64,000 bases of DNA. It comes from JACKIC01 sp964543795. Its GTDB lineage: Bacteria > Planctomycetota > UBA1135 > UBA2386. A program made the position numbers and the translations under genes. Location: positions 1 to 64,000 of the forward strand of contig CAZIZN010000005.1 in the NCBI GenBank assembly GCA_964543795.1, in the 5' to 3' direction. Below, in pieces: positions 8,577 to 17,815 of the stretch (position 1 is the first letter of the stretch; every line of letters starts with the position of its first letter). The notes under the pieces are model-generated. The model searched no databases. It saw only the letters and a program-made list of their open reading frames with translations, and had not been told where the DNA came from.

Positions 8577-9164
8577 TTGTCGGTCTCCCCCTCCGACCCC
8601 GCGGCATCCGGCCCAGGCAGCCACGATCCCAGCGACGCCGACCTCGTGCGCCGGGTGCTGGCGGGCGCACGCGATGCCTACGGGTGGCTGGTGGTGCGGC
8701 ATTCCCGGGCCGTGCGCGCGACCTGCCTCTCTCGGATCGGGCGCACGAACGACCTCGACGACCTCGTCCAAGAAGCGTTCCTGCGCGCCTACCAGGGTCT
8801 CTCCCGCCTCGAGGACCCAGGCAGGTTCGGAGCCTTCGTGCACCGCATCGCCCACAACGTCACCATCGACCGGCTGCGCCGCAGCGGCCGCGAGCCCGAG
8901 CCGCTCGCGGAGGTGGACCTGTCCGTGCCGGTCGAGCCCGCACGCGGCGGCGACGTGCGCGAGGAGCGCCTCGAACGGCTGCGAACCCACGTCGGGAAGA
9001 TGCCCGCGACGCTGCGCGAGGCGCTGCTGCTGTTCTACTTCGAACAGAAATCGACGGCCGAGATCGGCGCCGTGCTGGCGATCAGCGAGGCGGCGGTGCA
9101 GCAGCGCCTGCACCGCGCCCGGCAGCATCTGAAGTCCGTGCTCGGCGAAGGGGGTTCGGAATGA
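8577..9164 (+). CDS. ECF-type RNA polymerase sigma factor
   Basis: Region 2 is clear (DLVRRVLAGARDAYGWLV to LDDLVQEAFLRAYQGL) and so is the region 4 helix-turn-helix (LREALLLFYFEQKSTAEIGAVLAISEAAVQQRLHRAR). The frame is open further upstream to a TTG at 8496; the TTG at 8577 is preferred because it leaves a family-sized protein of about 195 residues, though neither has a good ribosome-binding site. The stop overlaps the next ATG (ATGA), coupling it to a FecR-type membrane protein that probably acts as its anti-sigma or effector. Confidence 0.85.
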   Translation: MSVSPSDPAASGPGSHDPSDADLVRRVLAGARDAYGWLVVRHSRAVRATCLSRIGRTNDLDDLVQEAFLRAYQGLSRLEDPGRFGAFVHRIAHNVTIDRLRRSGREPEPLAEVDLSVPVEPARGGDVREERLERLRTHVGKMPATLREALLLFYFEQKSTAEIGAVLAISEAAVQQRLHRARQHLKSVLGEGGSE

Positions 9165-10396
9165 ACCTCGACCGCGACCTCCGCGAAGCCCTGGCCCCGT
9201 TGGCCGGCGATCCGGCCAGCGATGCGGCGCGGGTCCTGGCCGCGCTGCCGCCGGCGGCGGTGCCGCCGACGCCGCCCGCGGGACGGCGCGGGCGACCGCA
9301 GCCCCCCGCCCCGCGCGGCTGGCCGTTGCCGTGGGTGGCGCTCGCGGTCGCGCTCGCGTCAGGCCTCGGCGCGCTGCTCGGCTGGGCCATGGCCGGACGT
9401 GGCGAACCGCCCGCGGCGCCGCCCGCACAACAGCCCCCTGCGCAGCAGCCGCCGCCCGAGAAGGAGCCGCCGAAGGAGACGGTCGTGCCGATGCCGACCG
9501 AGTCGCGCGACATGCTGATGCTGATGGCGTTCGGTCCGCTCGAGATCGACGAGCCCGGCGTCGGCGAGCAGGACCTGCGGCCGGGCGGCTACATGACCAA
9601 GCTCGGCACCACCGTGCGCACCGGCGAGGCGTTCGCCGGGCTCTACGTCTACGCGAACGACGCGCGCGTGCGGCTCGACCGCGAGACGGTCGCACTCGTC
9701 GCCGAGGACCGCGTCGTCGTGACCGAAGGTCGCGTCTGGCTGTCGACGACGACGCGGCCGACGCCGTTCGCGATCGACGCGGGGCCGGCGCAGATCGAGG
9801 GCCTCGGCATGGAGGTGCAGATCGAACGCCGCGCCGACGACGTCGACGTACTCTGCCTCGGCGGCGACGCGCAGCTGCGCAGCGGCGGCACGGTCGTGGC
9901 ACTGAGCGCGATGCAGCGCGTGCGCAGCGGTGCGGGCGGCGTCGGCGAACCCGAGTCGCTGGGTTTCGCGGGGACCGCGACGGCGTGGATGGTGCCGATG
10001 ATCCGGCAGCAGCAGGACGATCGCGAACTGCAGGAGCGCATCGGTGCCATGGTCAAGGCGTTCGCGGCCGGCACCTACCGCGCGGAGGCCGCGGTCGAGC
10101 TGCGCCGGCTCGGTTCGCGCGCCGTGCCGGTGATCTACGAAGCCATGCTGGCGCGTCCAGCACCCGCCGACGAGCAGCGGCAGGCCGCCGAACTGCTCGG
10201 CAGCCTCGCGGAGTACTCGCAGGCGCCGTGGTTGCTGGCGTTGCTCGAACACGGCGAGGCCGACGTGCGCGCGGCGGCGTGGCGCGCGCTCGCGCGCGTC
10301 GCCGGGCAGAACGTGGAAGACGAGACGTTCTGGCGGTCGGCGGAGCCGGTCGAACGCGAGCGCGCGCTGGCGCGGTGGCGGGCGCTGCTGCGCTGA
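9161..10396 (+). CDS. FecR-domain membrane protein, probable anti-sigma partner
   Basis: The 411-residue protein has a cytoplasmic N-terminus (about 60 residues), one transmembrane helix (WVALAVALASGLGALLGWAM), a Pro/Gln-rich spacer, a FecR-like beta domain (about residues 130-275, with TKLGTTVRTGEAFAGLYV) and a C-terminal helical part resembling HEAT repeats (VPVIYEAML..LLGSLAEYSQAPWLLALLEHGEADVRAAAWRAL). Overlap with the sigma factor gene and the topology support a transmembrane sigma/anti-sigma pair. The Pro/Gln spacer and the helical tail are additions to the usual FecR layout. The signal it senses is unknown. Confidence 0.78.
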   Translation: MNLDRDLREALAPLAGDPASDAARVLAALPPAAVPPTPPAGRRGRPQPPAPRGWPLPWVALAVALASGLGALLGWAMAGRGEPPAAPPAQQPPAQQPPPEKEPPKETVVPMPTESRDMLMLMAFGPLEIDEPGVGEQDLRPGGYMTKLGTTVRTGEAFAGLYVYANDARVRLDRETVALVAEDRVVVTEGRVWLSTTTRPTPFAIDAGPAQIEGLGMEVQIERRADDVDVLCLGGDAQLRSGGTVVALSAMQRVRSGAGGVGEPESLGFAGTATAWMVPMIRQQQDDRELQERIGAMVKAFAAGTYRAEAAVELRRLGSRAVPVIYEAMLARPAPADEQRQAAELLGSLAEYSQAPWLLALLEHGEADVRAAAWRALARVAGQNVEDETFWRSAEPVERERALARWRALLR

Positions 10397-10417
10397 TCGT
10401 CGCCTTCGGCCGGGTGC

Positions 10418-11410
10418 TCAGCGGTCGCCGTCGCGCGCCGGCTTCGCCGGCGCGGCCCGGGCCGCCGCGCGCGCGCCGAGCAGTTCGACCATCGCGGCGC
10501 CGAGCGCGTCGCCGATGCGCAGGTAGCTCTCGCCGTTGCCGAACCAGTGGTGGCCGTGCGTCCGGTTGGGTGAGTCCTCGGGCGCGCGCAGGAACGCGCG
10601 TGTGGGCACGAAGCGCGTCGCGGCGGCGACGCGGGGATCGGCGCAGCCGTCGCGTTGCGCGGCGCGCAGCGCTTCGCTGTCGTGGTTGCCGGTCTCGCCG
10701 ACCACGACCGGCAGCGCGGGGTCGCCGAACTCGGCGCGCAGGTCGGCGATCAGGTGCACGAGGTTGGCCTGGTACTCCGCGGTGGCAGCCTGGTCGCAGG
10801 CGTCGTTCCAGCCCTGGAACCAGACCACGCCCTGCAGCACGGGGCGATGTTCGGCCAGCGCCGGCAGTTCCTTCGGCAGGGCCGCGAGGGCCGCGCGGTA
10901 CTCGGCCAGCATGCGGGTGTAGAACGGCCCCGTGTCGCCGTCCGCGCTCGGCGGGCGGAAGTCGCGCTGCAGGCTCTTGCCGCCCCAGGCGGTCTTGACC
11001 AGCAGCACGGGCTCGGGGAACGCCCGGCCCAGGCGCCGGCCGATGCCGAGTTCGGGGCCGAAGTGGTGGCGGCCGTCGTACGCGCTGAAGCCGACCGAGA
11101 GCGGCCCGACCTTCGTGCTGCCGCGCGGCGTCACGTAGCGCACGAACACGTCGTCGCGCACGGCCCAGCTGCCGTCCTCGGCGCGCAGGCCCGCGACGAG
11201 TTCGCCGTGCGCGGGGTCGGTGACGAAGCGCGCGAGGTTGCCGCGGCCGCCGTTGTAGTCGCGTTCGTCGTCGAGGTCGGCGACGCCGTGGCCTTCCATG
11301 TTCGACTGACCCGCGAGCAGGAAGACCCGCAGCAGCGGTGGCTCCTGCGCGGCGGCGGCGACGGCGAGCAGCGTCGGAGCGAGGACCATGGCGAGCGGCG
11401 AACGATGCAT
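10418..11410 (-). CDS. Secreted sialate O-acetylesterase-like SGNH hydrolase
   Basis: The 330-residue protein has a signal peptide (about residues 1-21) and then FLLAGQSNMEGHG, the first SGNH block with the nucleophilic serine in GQSNM. Later blocks are VVWFQGWND (oxyanion Asn region) and a C-terminal DS..RTHGHHWFGNGESYLRIG segment likely to give the catalytic His. This is the carbohydrate-acetylesterase family common in planctomycetes, where such enzymes deacetylate sulfated or acetylated polysaccharides. It converges with the FecR gene and has no sulfatase next to it. The precise substrate is unknown. Confidence 0.82.
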   Translation of the reverse strand: MHRSPLAMVLAPTLLAVAAAAQEPPLLRVFLLAGQSNMEGHGVADLDDERDYNGGRGNLARFVTDPAHGELVAGLRAEDGSWAVRDDVFVRYVTPRGSTKVGPLSVGFSAYDGRHHFGPELGIGRRLGRAFPEPVLLVKTAWGGKSLQRDFRPPSADGDTGPFYTRMLAEYRAALAALPKELPALAEHRPVLQGVVWFQGWNDACDQAATAEYQANLVHLIADLRAEFGDPALPVVVGETGNHDSEALRAAQRDGCADPRVAAATRFVPTRAFLRAPEDSPNRTHGHHWFGNGESYLRIGDALGAAMVELLGARAAARAAPAKPARDGDR

Positions 11411-11420
11411 GGTGCCGACT

Positions 11421-12038
11421 CTAACGCGGCGGTTGCGTCGCGGCGCGATGCTCGCGTTCGTGGCTGCGCAGGTCGACGAACGTCTTGGCGACGACGAGCA
11501 GCGCCAGCACGAGCGCGTGGCTGCCGATCGTGAACGTGAGGAACCCACCGGCGATCAGCGTCACGTGCATCGCCGCGACGCGCGCATAGGGCGCCGTCAT
11601 GATCTTCGGCAGCGGCGTGTCCCGTTCGTGCGCCAGGAAGTTCGTGACGAACGAAATGCCGTGGCTCACCGCGAGTGCCAGGAGCGCGAAGCCGCCGGCA
11701 CTCGCGAGCGCCTGCTCGAGCAGGAGCCGCGGCCCGCCGAACGGCATGTCGCCGAAGGCAGGTCGCTCCGGTCCGAGCAGGAGCACGATGAACATGCTGT
11801 GCACGAAGTTGAACAGGCCGAAGTGCACGCAGAAGAACGGCGTCATGCCCAGCGCCACGGCGACCTGCATGCGGCCTTCGGGCCGCGCCGTCCACAAACG
11901 CAGGATCGTGAAGACGCCGATCACGAGGTTCTCGGCCCAGTAGAGGGCGAAGATCTCGAACACGCTCCAGCCGAGCACGAGGGCGCCCGCCAGGGGCACG
12001 AGGTTGGCGGCGAGCAGCGCGATGGCGGACGGGCGCAT
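11421..12038 (-). CDS. DUF6498-type integral membrane protein
   Basis: This is a 205-residue protein with about five or six hydrophobic helices and the signature EIFALYWAENLVIGVFTILR near the N-terminus, characteristic of DUF6498 proteins of unknown function. It lies directly upstream of the sialate-esterase-like gene on the same strand, ten bases away. No catalytic motif is recognised. Confidence 0.75.
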   Translation of the reverse strand: MRPSAIALLAANLVPLAGALVLGWSVFEIFALYWAENLVIGVFTILRLWTARPEGRMQVAVALGMTPFFCVHFGLFNFVHSMFIVLLLGPERPAFGDMPFGGPRLLLEQALASAGGFALLALAVSHGISFVTNFLAHERDTPLPKIMTAPYARVAAMHVTLIAGGFLTFTIGSHALVLALLVVAKTFVDLRSHEREHRAATQPPR

Positions 12039-12171
12039 GCGCGGAGGCTAGCCGTTACCGGACGGGAACCAACGGCCGCCGTCGCGTAGCATGCGCCCAT
12101 CCGGGAGGATCGGGCCGCGCGCAGCGTCTGCGCACGCCCGTTCCCAACCGATCGATCCCCGAGGAGCATTC

Positions 12172-13305
12172 ATGTCGAGACCCGTTCTCGCCGCGCTGTT
12201 GCTCCTGTGGACCCCGACGCTGGTCCTCGCCCAGGAGGGCGAGAAGCCGGTCGTGGTCGCGCAGGACGCCGATGCGGCCTACAAGGAGTTGGTGAAGGCC
12301 TTGCAGAAGGCCGTCCAGGACTGGCAGAAGGAGGCCAGGGCCGCGGTCAAGGAAGCGCAGGCGGCCGGCAAGCCGATGCCAGCCATCGCGATGACCCCGC
12401 CGACCAAGCAGTTCATCGGTCAGGCCATGGATCTCGCCGCCGAATACGAAGGCAAGGACGAGGCCGTGCGGTTCCTCACCTTCGTGCTCAAGAACGCGAG
12501 CAACGAGCGCAACGCGGTGGGCAAGGCCGTGAATACGCTCGTCGCGCACGCGGGCAGCGAGGCGATCGCCGACGCCTTGCCGTTCCTGCAGAACGCGGTG
12601 CAGTTCGGCGAGAAGGACGCCGTGCTGAAGGTGTTCGACGCCGTGCTCGCGGAGAGCAAGCACGACACGTGCAAGGCCCAGGCGCTGCTCGCCCGCGGCA
12701 GTCTGCGCCTGCAGATCGCCGAGAGCGACGACGAACGCACCGCCGCCGCCGCGGATCTGCGCGCCGTCGCCGACGTCACGAAGGACGAGGACCTGCGGCA
12801 GCAGGCCAAGGACGCGCTGTTCGAGATCGAGAACCTGCAGGTCGGCTGCACCGCGCCGGACATCGTCGCCAAGGACACCGACGGCGTGGAGTTCAAGCTC
12901 AGCGACTACCGCGGCAAGGTGGTCCTGCTCGACTTCTGGGGATTCTGGTGAGGCCCTTGCCGGGCCATGATCCCGCACGAGCGGTCGCTCGTGGAGAAGT
13001 GGAAGAACCGCCCGTTCGCGCTGATCGGCGTCAACAGTGACGGCACCGATACCGAGGACGGCAAGAAGAAGTACGACGAGCTGAAGGCCAAGGAAGGCGT
13101 GACGTGGCGGAGCTTCCGCAACGAGAGCACCGACCCGCCGATCAGCGACGTCTGGCGCGTGCAGGGCTGGCCGACGCTCTACTACATCGATCACGAGGGC
13201 GTGATCCGTCACAAGGACGTCCGCGAAGAGGCGGAGATGGAGAAGGTGCTCGAGGAGATGATCGTGAAGGCCGAGGCGGCGGCGAAGGCGAAGGGCGGCA
13301 TGTAG
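12172..13305 (+). CDS. Selenocysteine-containing TlpA/thioredoxin-like protein (TGA at 12949-12951 read as Sec)
   Basis: Read through an in-frame TGA, this gene encodes 377 residues: a signal peptide (1-23), a helical, TPR-like N-terminal region, and from about residue 222 a thioredoxin fold of the TlpA/AhpC type (TAPDIVAKDTDGVEFKLSDY, then VVLLDFWGFW-Sec-GPC). The Sec is residue 260 and its partner Cys is 263, so the motif is UGPC in place of CGPC. Beyond the TGA the same frame gives the rest of a complete fold: ALIGVNSDG, the cis-Pro loop VQGWPTLYYID, and the C-terminal helix. The sequence after the TGA has a SECIS-like hairpin. It is exported and probably acts as a thiol-disulfide or peroxide reductase. 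No other selenium gene is in the window. The alternative is a point-mutated pseudogene, which the intact 3' half makes less likely. Confidence 0.88.
12976..12993 (+). promoter_or_regulatory. SECIS-like hairpin
   Basis: CACGAGC pairs perfectly with GCTCGTG around a four-base loop, GGTC, 24 bases after the TGA. The bacterial SECIS recognised by SelB needs an apical loop with a G at one of its first two positions, about 16-37 bases from the UGA; here the loop begins 31 bases after it. The loop also matches the GGUC core of the Escherichia coli fdhF element. A second, smaller hairpin (12952-12966, GGCCC/GGGCC) follows the TGA directly. Confidence 0.75.
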
Positions 13306-13334
13306 CCGCCCGTTCGTCCGCGGCGGCCCGGTCG

Positions 13335-14411
13335 CTACCGCTCGGGCGGTGGCGCCAACTGCACGGCATCGCCGTCGCGCAGCAGGGCGTTCGGATTGAC
13401 GATCACCTGCGACCTCGCTGTGAGCCGCGCCGACGCCACCTCGATCGTGGTTCCGCGCGTGCGCCCGGCGGCGACCTCGATGCGGGTCGCCTTGCCGTCC
13501 TCGACGACCATGATCGAGGCGCTGCCTTCGCGCAACTGCAGGGCGTTCGTCGGCACCAGGAAGGTGCCCGGAGCCGCGTCGAGCGCGAACGTCGCCGTGC
13601 CGGTCATGCCGGCCGGCAGCGTCAGGTCCACGTTGGCGAGCAGCAGTTCGACGCGCATCGTGCCGACGACGGGGTCGAACACGCCGCTGCGCAGCGCCCG
13701 GACTACCGCGAACTCGCGGCCGGGGAACTCGCGGAAGCGCACGACGGCGCGCGGCGACGCCGACACGCGCAGCGCGAGGTCCGGCGCCGCGGTGCAGACG
13801 AAACGCAGTTCGTCGACACGTACGAGCTGGTACAGCCAGCCCTCGGCGCCGGCGGCGTCGCCGCGCACGCGATCGCCGCGGTCGAAGTTCCGCGCGGCGA
13901 CGATGCCGTCGAACGGCGCCCGCACGGTCGCGAAGCGCTGCAGTTCGAGCAGACGGGCATGCTCGGCGCGGGCGATGCGCACCGCGGCCTCGGCCGCGGC
14001 GGCCTCGCTGGCGCGCACCTCCGCATCTTCGCGAGAGGCCACGTCCTGCTCGGCCAGCGCCTGCGCACGGCGGGCGATCGCCGCCGCGCTCGCCGCCCGT
14101 GCCTCGGCTTGTTCGATGGCCGCCTGGGCCGCCTCCACGCCGCGGTCGATCTCGGGCACGTCGATCACCGCCATCACGGCGCCTGCGGCGACCCGATCGC
14201 CGATGTCGAAACGGCGCTCGCGCACGATGCCGGTCGCGCGCGTGAAGATGCGGGCCTGCTCGAGGGGCTCGGTGCGCCCGGGCACGTTGTAGGTCTCGCC
14301 CGTCGCCGCGAGGGTCGGGGCTACCACCCGAACGGTCGGCGGTGGAGCCTGTGCGGGCAGCGCCCATGTGGTGCACGACAGGACGAGCAGACAGCGGGGG
14401 AACGGGTTCAT
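13335..14411 (-). CDS. RND efflux periplasmic adaptor (membrane fusion protein)
   Basis: The 358-residue protein has a signal peptide, an N-terminal lipoyl half-motif (GIVRERRFDIGDRVAAGAVMAVID), a long Ala/Glu/Arg-rich alpha hairpin (about residues 85-150), the second lipoyl half (FATVRAPFDGIVAARNFDRGDRV) and the barrel domain. It would link the inner-membrane RND pump to an outer-membrane channel; no TolC-like gene is adjacent. Its ATG overlaps nothing upstream in frame but shares bases with the stop of the pump gene (14408-14411), so the pump is translated first and this gene is coupled to it. Confidence 0.88.
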   Translation of the reverse strand: MNPFPRCLLVLSCTTWALPAQAPPPTVRVVAPTLAATGETYNVPGRTEPLEQARIFTRATGIVRERRFDIGDRVAAGAVMAVIDVPEIDRGVEAAQAAIEQAEARAASAAAIARRAQALAEQDVASREDAEVRASEAAAAEAAVRIARAEHARLLELQRFATVRAPFDGIVAARNFDRGDRVRGDAAGAEGWLYQLVRVDELRFVCTAAPDLALRVSASPRAVVRFREFPGREFAVVRALRSGVFDPVVGTMRVELLLANVDLTLPAGMTGTATFALDAAPGTFLVPTNALQLREGSASIMVVEDGKATRIEVAAGRTRGTTIEVASARLTARSQVIVNPNALLRDGDAVQLAPPPER

Positions 14412-17400
14412 GCGGGGTCTCCGGGCGGGAGTTCGTCGGGCCCGGTCGGCCGCCAACGTGCGCAGACGGCGGCGAAGACGACCGGCACCACGCACAGCGA
14501 GGCGAGCGTGCCGAACAGCAGGCCGCCGATCACGGCGCGGCCGAGCGGCGCGTTCTGCTCGCCGCCTTCGGCCGTGCCGAGCGCCATGGGCACGACGCCG
14601 AGCACCATCGCGAGTGCGGTCATCAGCACGGGCCGCAGGCGGATGCGCACCGCCTCGAGCGCCGCGGCGGCAGGCGGCACGCCGGCGACGACGCGATCGC
14701 GCGCGAAGCTGCTGACCAGCACGCTGTTCGCGGTCGACACGCCGACGACCATGATGATGCCCGTCAGGGCCGGCACGCTGAACAGCGTGCCCGTCGACCA
14801 CAGCGCCAGCATGGCGCCGGCGATCGCCATCGGCAGGCCGCTGATCGCCACGAAGGGCAGTGCCCAGGACTGGTAGTTGACGACCATCACCAGGAACACC
14901 ATCACGGCGGCGAGACCCAGCCCGGCGAGCATGTCGGCGTAGACGGAGCGCATCAGCGCCGCCTGGCCGACGAGTTCGATGCGGTTGCCGGGCCGCAGCC
15001 GCGTGCGCAGTTCGGCGAGCACCGGCTCGAGGTCGTCGGTGACGCTGCCGAGGTCGCGCCCTTCGGCGTTGCCGAGCACGGTGATGGTCGGCTGCAGCGT
15101 GGTGCGCGACAGGCTCGCCGGCGAGCGCTTCTCGACCACCGTCGCGAAGGTGCGCAGCGGCACGGGTGCACCGCCGCCGATCGAAGGTCGCACGGGCAGG
15201 TTGAGCAGCGTCTCGACCGAGTCCATCCGGCCCGGCGGCGCCACGACCTGCACGTCGTAGGAGGTGCCGGCCAGCGGATCGGCCCAGACGTTCGGCGCCA
15301 CCGAGCCGCCGCTGCCGAGCGCCGCGAGCAGCGTGCCGGCCGCGTCCTGCTGGGTCACGCCGAGCGTCGCGGCGCGCACGCGGTCGATGCGCAAGGCGTA
15401 GCCCGGCTGGTCGAGCACTTCGCGCAACTGCACGTCGACCGCTCCCGGGATCGCGGCGAAGCGCTGCCGGAGGTCCCGGGCGAGCGCCAGGTTGCCCTGG
15501 ACGTCGCGGCCGACGAAGCGCACCTCGAACGTCGTCGCCGCGCCGGCGGCGAGCGTCTGGCCCGTGGCGTCCGCGGGCCGGAAGTAGGCGGCCACGTCGG
15601 CGAACTTCTCGGCGAGCATGCGGCGGATCGCCGCCTCGTAGCCGGGCGTCGGCGCGTGTCCGGGTCGCAGCTGGATGAGGACCTCGGCGTCGGCCGACGT
15701 CACGGCCGTCGTCTCGACCCAGGCCTGGTTGATCGGGCTCGGTGCGCCGATGTTCTCGACCACGAAGGCCAGTTCGGTGGGCGGGATCGTCGCCCGGATC
15801 TCGCGCTGGATGGCCGCCAGCCGCCAGGCCGTGTCCTCGACACGCAAACCGCTCGGCATGCGCACGAACAGCCGCATCAGGCCCGCGTCGGTGACGGGGA
15901 AGAACTCGCGGCCGGCGGCGGCGCCGGCGAGCGCACCCGCAGCCGCGACCAGGAGCGTGCCCGCGACCACCAGCCACTTGTGGCGCAGCAGCCGTGCCAG
16001 GAAGCCGCCGTGCACGGCGGCGAGACGGTCGAGGTTCCGTTCGACCGCGTGGTGGATCCGGCCGAGCCCGCGCGGCGGCGCGCCGGCGCCCGCCGCCTGG
16101 GCGCGCAGTTCCGCCGGCAGCATCACGGACGCGAGCGTCGGCACCAGCGTGCGCGCGAGCAGGTAGCTCGCCAGCATCGCGAACACGACCGACAGCGCCA
16201 GCGGGCGGAACACGTCCGATGCGGTGCCCGTGAGCAGGAAGATCGGCAGGAAGACGATGCAGATCGACAGCGTCGACACGAACTCCGGGAACGCGACCTC
16301 CTGGGCGCCCGCGAGGATCGCTTCGCGCAGCGGCTTGCCCGTCGCGACCTGGCGCTTGATGTTCTCGATCTCGACCAGCGCGTTGTCGACCAGGATGCCG
16401 ATCGCCAGCGCGAGCCCGCCGAGGGTCATCAGGTTGAACGTCGCGCCGACCGCGTCGAGGCCGATCACCGCGCAGAGCAGCGCCAGCGGGATCGAGGTCA
16501 GCACCACGAGCGTCGAGCGCCACGAGCCGAGGAACAGCAGCACGACCAGCGCGACGAGGCCGCCGACCAGCAGGATCTCGGTGCGCACCGCGGCGACCGC
16601 GGTGCGCACGAACACCGACTGGTCGAAGATCGGCTCGATCGTGAGCCCCGGCGGTGCCGCGGCGCGGATCTCGGCGAGCCGTGCGCGGACGCCGTCGACG
16701 ATGTCGACCGTCGACGCGTTGCCCAGCTTGAGGATCGCGACGATGCAGGCGTTCTGGCCGTCGAGTCGCGCGATGTTCGTCGGCAGCGCCTCGCCGTCGC
16801 GCACCGCGGCGACGTCGCGGAGCAGCAGCGTGCGGCCGTCCGGCGAGCGCAGCGGCAGATCGAGGAAGGTCTCGATCGACTCCGGACTGGCGTTGAGTTC
16901 GATCGGCAGTTCGCGGCCGCCTTCGCGCAGCGTTCCCGACGGCAGGGTCAGGTTCTGCCGGGCGACGGCGGCGTTGACCTCGGCGGCGCTGATCTGGAAC
17001 GCGTGCAGGGCGTCCGGATCCAGTTCGATCATCACCTGCCGCGCGGCGCCGCCGTACGGCAGCGAGATGCGCATGCCGGGAATGCTCTGCAGCTGCGCGC
17101 GCAGGTTGAGTCGCGCATAGTCGAAGATCTGCCCGCCGGTCATCGAGTCCGATGCCACGACCAGCTGCACGATCGGCACGCTCGAAGGGCTCGATCGCAC
17201 GATCAGCGGCGGCGTCGCCCCGGCGGGCATGCGGCGCAGGATCGTCTGCGACACCGACGCCACCTGGGTCTGGGCCATCGCGATGTCGACTCCCGGCTGG
17301 AACGTCAACTTGACCAGCGCCGTGCCGTTCGAGGTCTCGGAGCGCACTTCGCGCAGGTCGTCGACGTTGTTGAGCGTCGCGATCTCGGCGAACGAGGTGA

Positions 17401-17587
17401 TCTTCGCCGCCATCTCGCTCGCGTTCAGGCCGGGATAGGTCCAGACGACCATCAGTTCGGGGCTGTCGACCCGCGGCAGGATGTCGGTCGACATGCGGCG
17501 CGCGCCGAGCCCGCCGAACATCAGGATCAGGATGGCGAGGACCGCGACCGTGTAGCGGTAGCGCAGGGCGAACTGGACGATCCACAC
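14408..17587 (-). CDS. RND-family efflux transporter (AcrB/HAE1-like)
   Basis: The 1059-residue protein has the RND layout: TM1 (VAVLAILILMFGGLGARRM), a large periplasmic loop, TM2-6, a second loop and TM8-12. The TM4 motif is LAIGILVDNALVEIENIKR, with one Asp of the proton relay and Asn beside it. Loop features such as SWRSTLVVLTSIPLALL and the C-terminal GGLLFGTLASLCVVPVVF fit the family. A GTG at 17587 is taken as start since it places TM1 a few residues from the N-terminus. Substrates are probably hydrophobic compounds, but metal export is not excluded. Confidence 0.87.
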   Translation of the reverse strand: MWIVQFALRYRYTVAVLAILILMFGGLGARRMSTDILPRVDSPELMVVWTYPGLNASEMAAKITSFAEIATLNNVDDLREVRSETSNGTALVKLTFQPGVDIAMAQTQVASVSQTILRRMPAGATPPLIVRSSPSSVPIVQLVVASDSMTGGQIFDYARLNLRAQLQSIPGMRISLPYGGAARQVMIELDPDALHAFQISAAEVNAAVARQNLTLPSGTLREGGRELPIELNASPESIETFLDLPLRSPDGRTLLLRDVAAVRDGEALPTNIARLDGQNACIVAILKLGNASTVDIVDGVRARLAEIRAAAPPGLTIEPIFDQSVFVRTAVAAVRTEILLVGGLVALVVLLFLGSWRSTLVVLTSIPLALLCAVIGLDAVGATFNLMTLGGLALAIGILVDNALVEIENIKRQVATGKPLREAILAGAQEVAFPEFVSTLSICIVFLPIFLLTGTASDVFRPLALSVVFAMLASYLLARTLVPTLASVMLPAELRAQAAGAGAPPRGLGRIHHAVERNLDRLAAVHGGFLARLLRHKWLVVAGTLLVAAAGALAGAAAGREFFPVTDAGLMRLFVRMPSGLRVEDTAWRLAAIQREIRATIPPTELAFVVENIGAPSPINQAWVETTAVTSADAEVLIQLRPGHAPTPGYEAAIRRMLAEKFADVAAYFRPADATGQTLAAGAATTFEVRFVGRDVQGNLALARDLRQRFAAIPGAVDVQLREVLDQPGYALRIDRVRAATLGVTQQDAAGTLLAALGSGGSVAPNVWADPLAGTSYDVQVVAPPGRMDSVETLLNLPVRPSIGGGAPVPLRTFATVVEKRSPASLSRTTLQPTITVLGNAEGRDLGSVTDDLEPVLAELRTRLRPGNRIELVGQAALMRSVYADMLAGLGLAAVMVFLVMVVNYQSWALPFVAISGLPMAIAGAMLALWSTGTLFSVPALTGIIMVVGVSTANSVLVSSFARDRVVAGVPPAAAALEAVRIRLRPVLMTALAMVLGVVPMALGTAEGGEQNAPLGRAVIGGLLFGTLASLCVVPVVFAAVCARWRPTGPDELPPGDPA

Positions 17588-17815
17588 GGTGGGGTTCGGA
17601 GCGCGAAGGGGCCTGTAACGACGAACGCCGCCCGCGGCGGCGTGCCACCACGTGCGGCGTCGGGCGGGAAGGATAGGTCCGGGGCAGCCTGCATCAAGGC
17701 GTCGCGGGGCGCGCGCCCGGCGCCGGCACCACCGGGGCGATTCGCCGCCGGCGGGAACCCTCCCGTCCCGGTCGCGTCTTCGCCGCGCCCGCCGTGCCGG
17801 CGGTCCGCCTTGCAC

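Noticed and set aside
12952..12966. GGCCC/GGGCC hairpin directly after the TGA as the SECIS
   Set aside because: It is too close to the UGA and its loop lacks the G at the start; the hairpin at 12976-12993 fits better.
12967..13305. Separate 112-codon gene starting at the ATG after the TGA
   Set aside because: It lacks the first half of a thioredoxin fold and a ribosome-binding site, and continues the upstream gene's frame exactly, so it is better read as the 3' part of a selenoprotein.
14342..17651. Long plus-strand frame running through the RND genes into the serpin
   Set aside because: Only its serpin part has protein-like composition; the rest is the antisense shadow of the RND genes.
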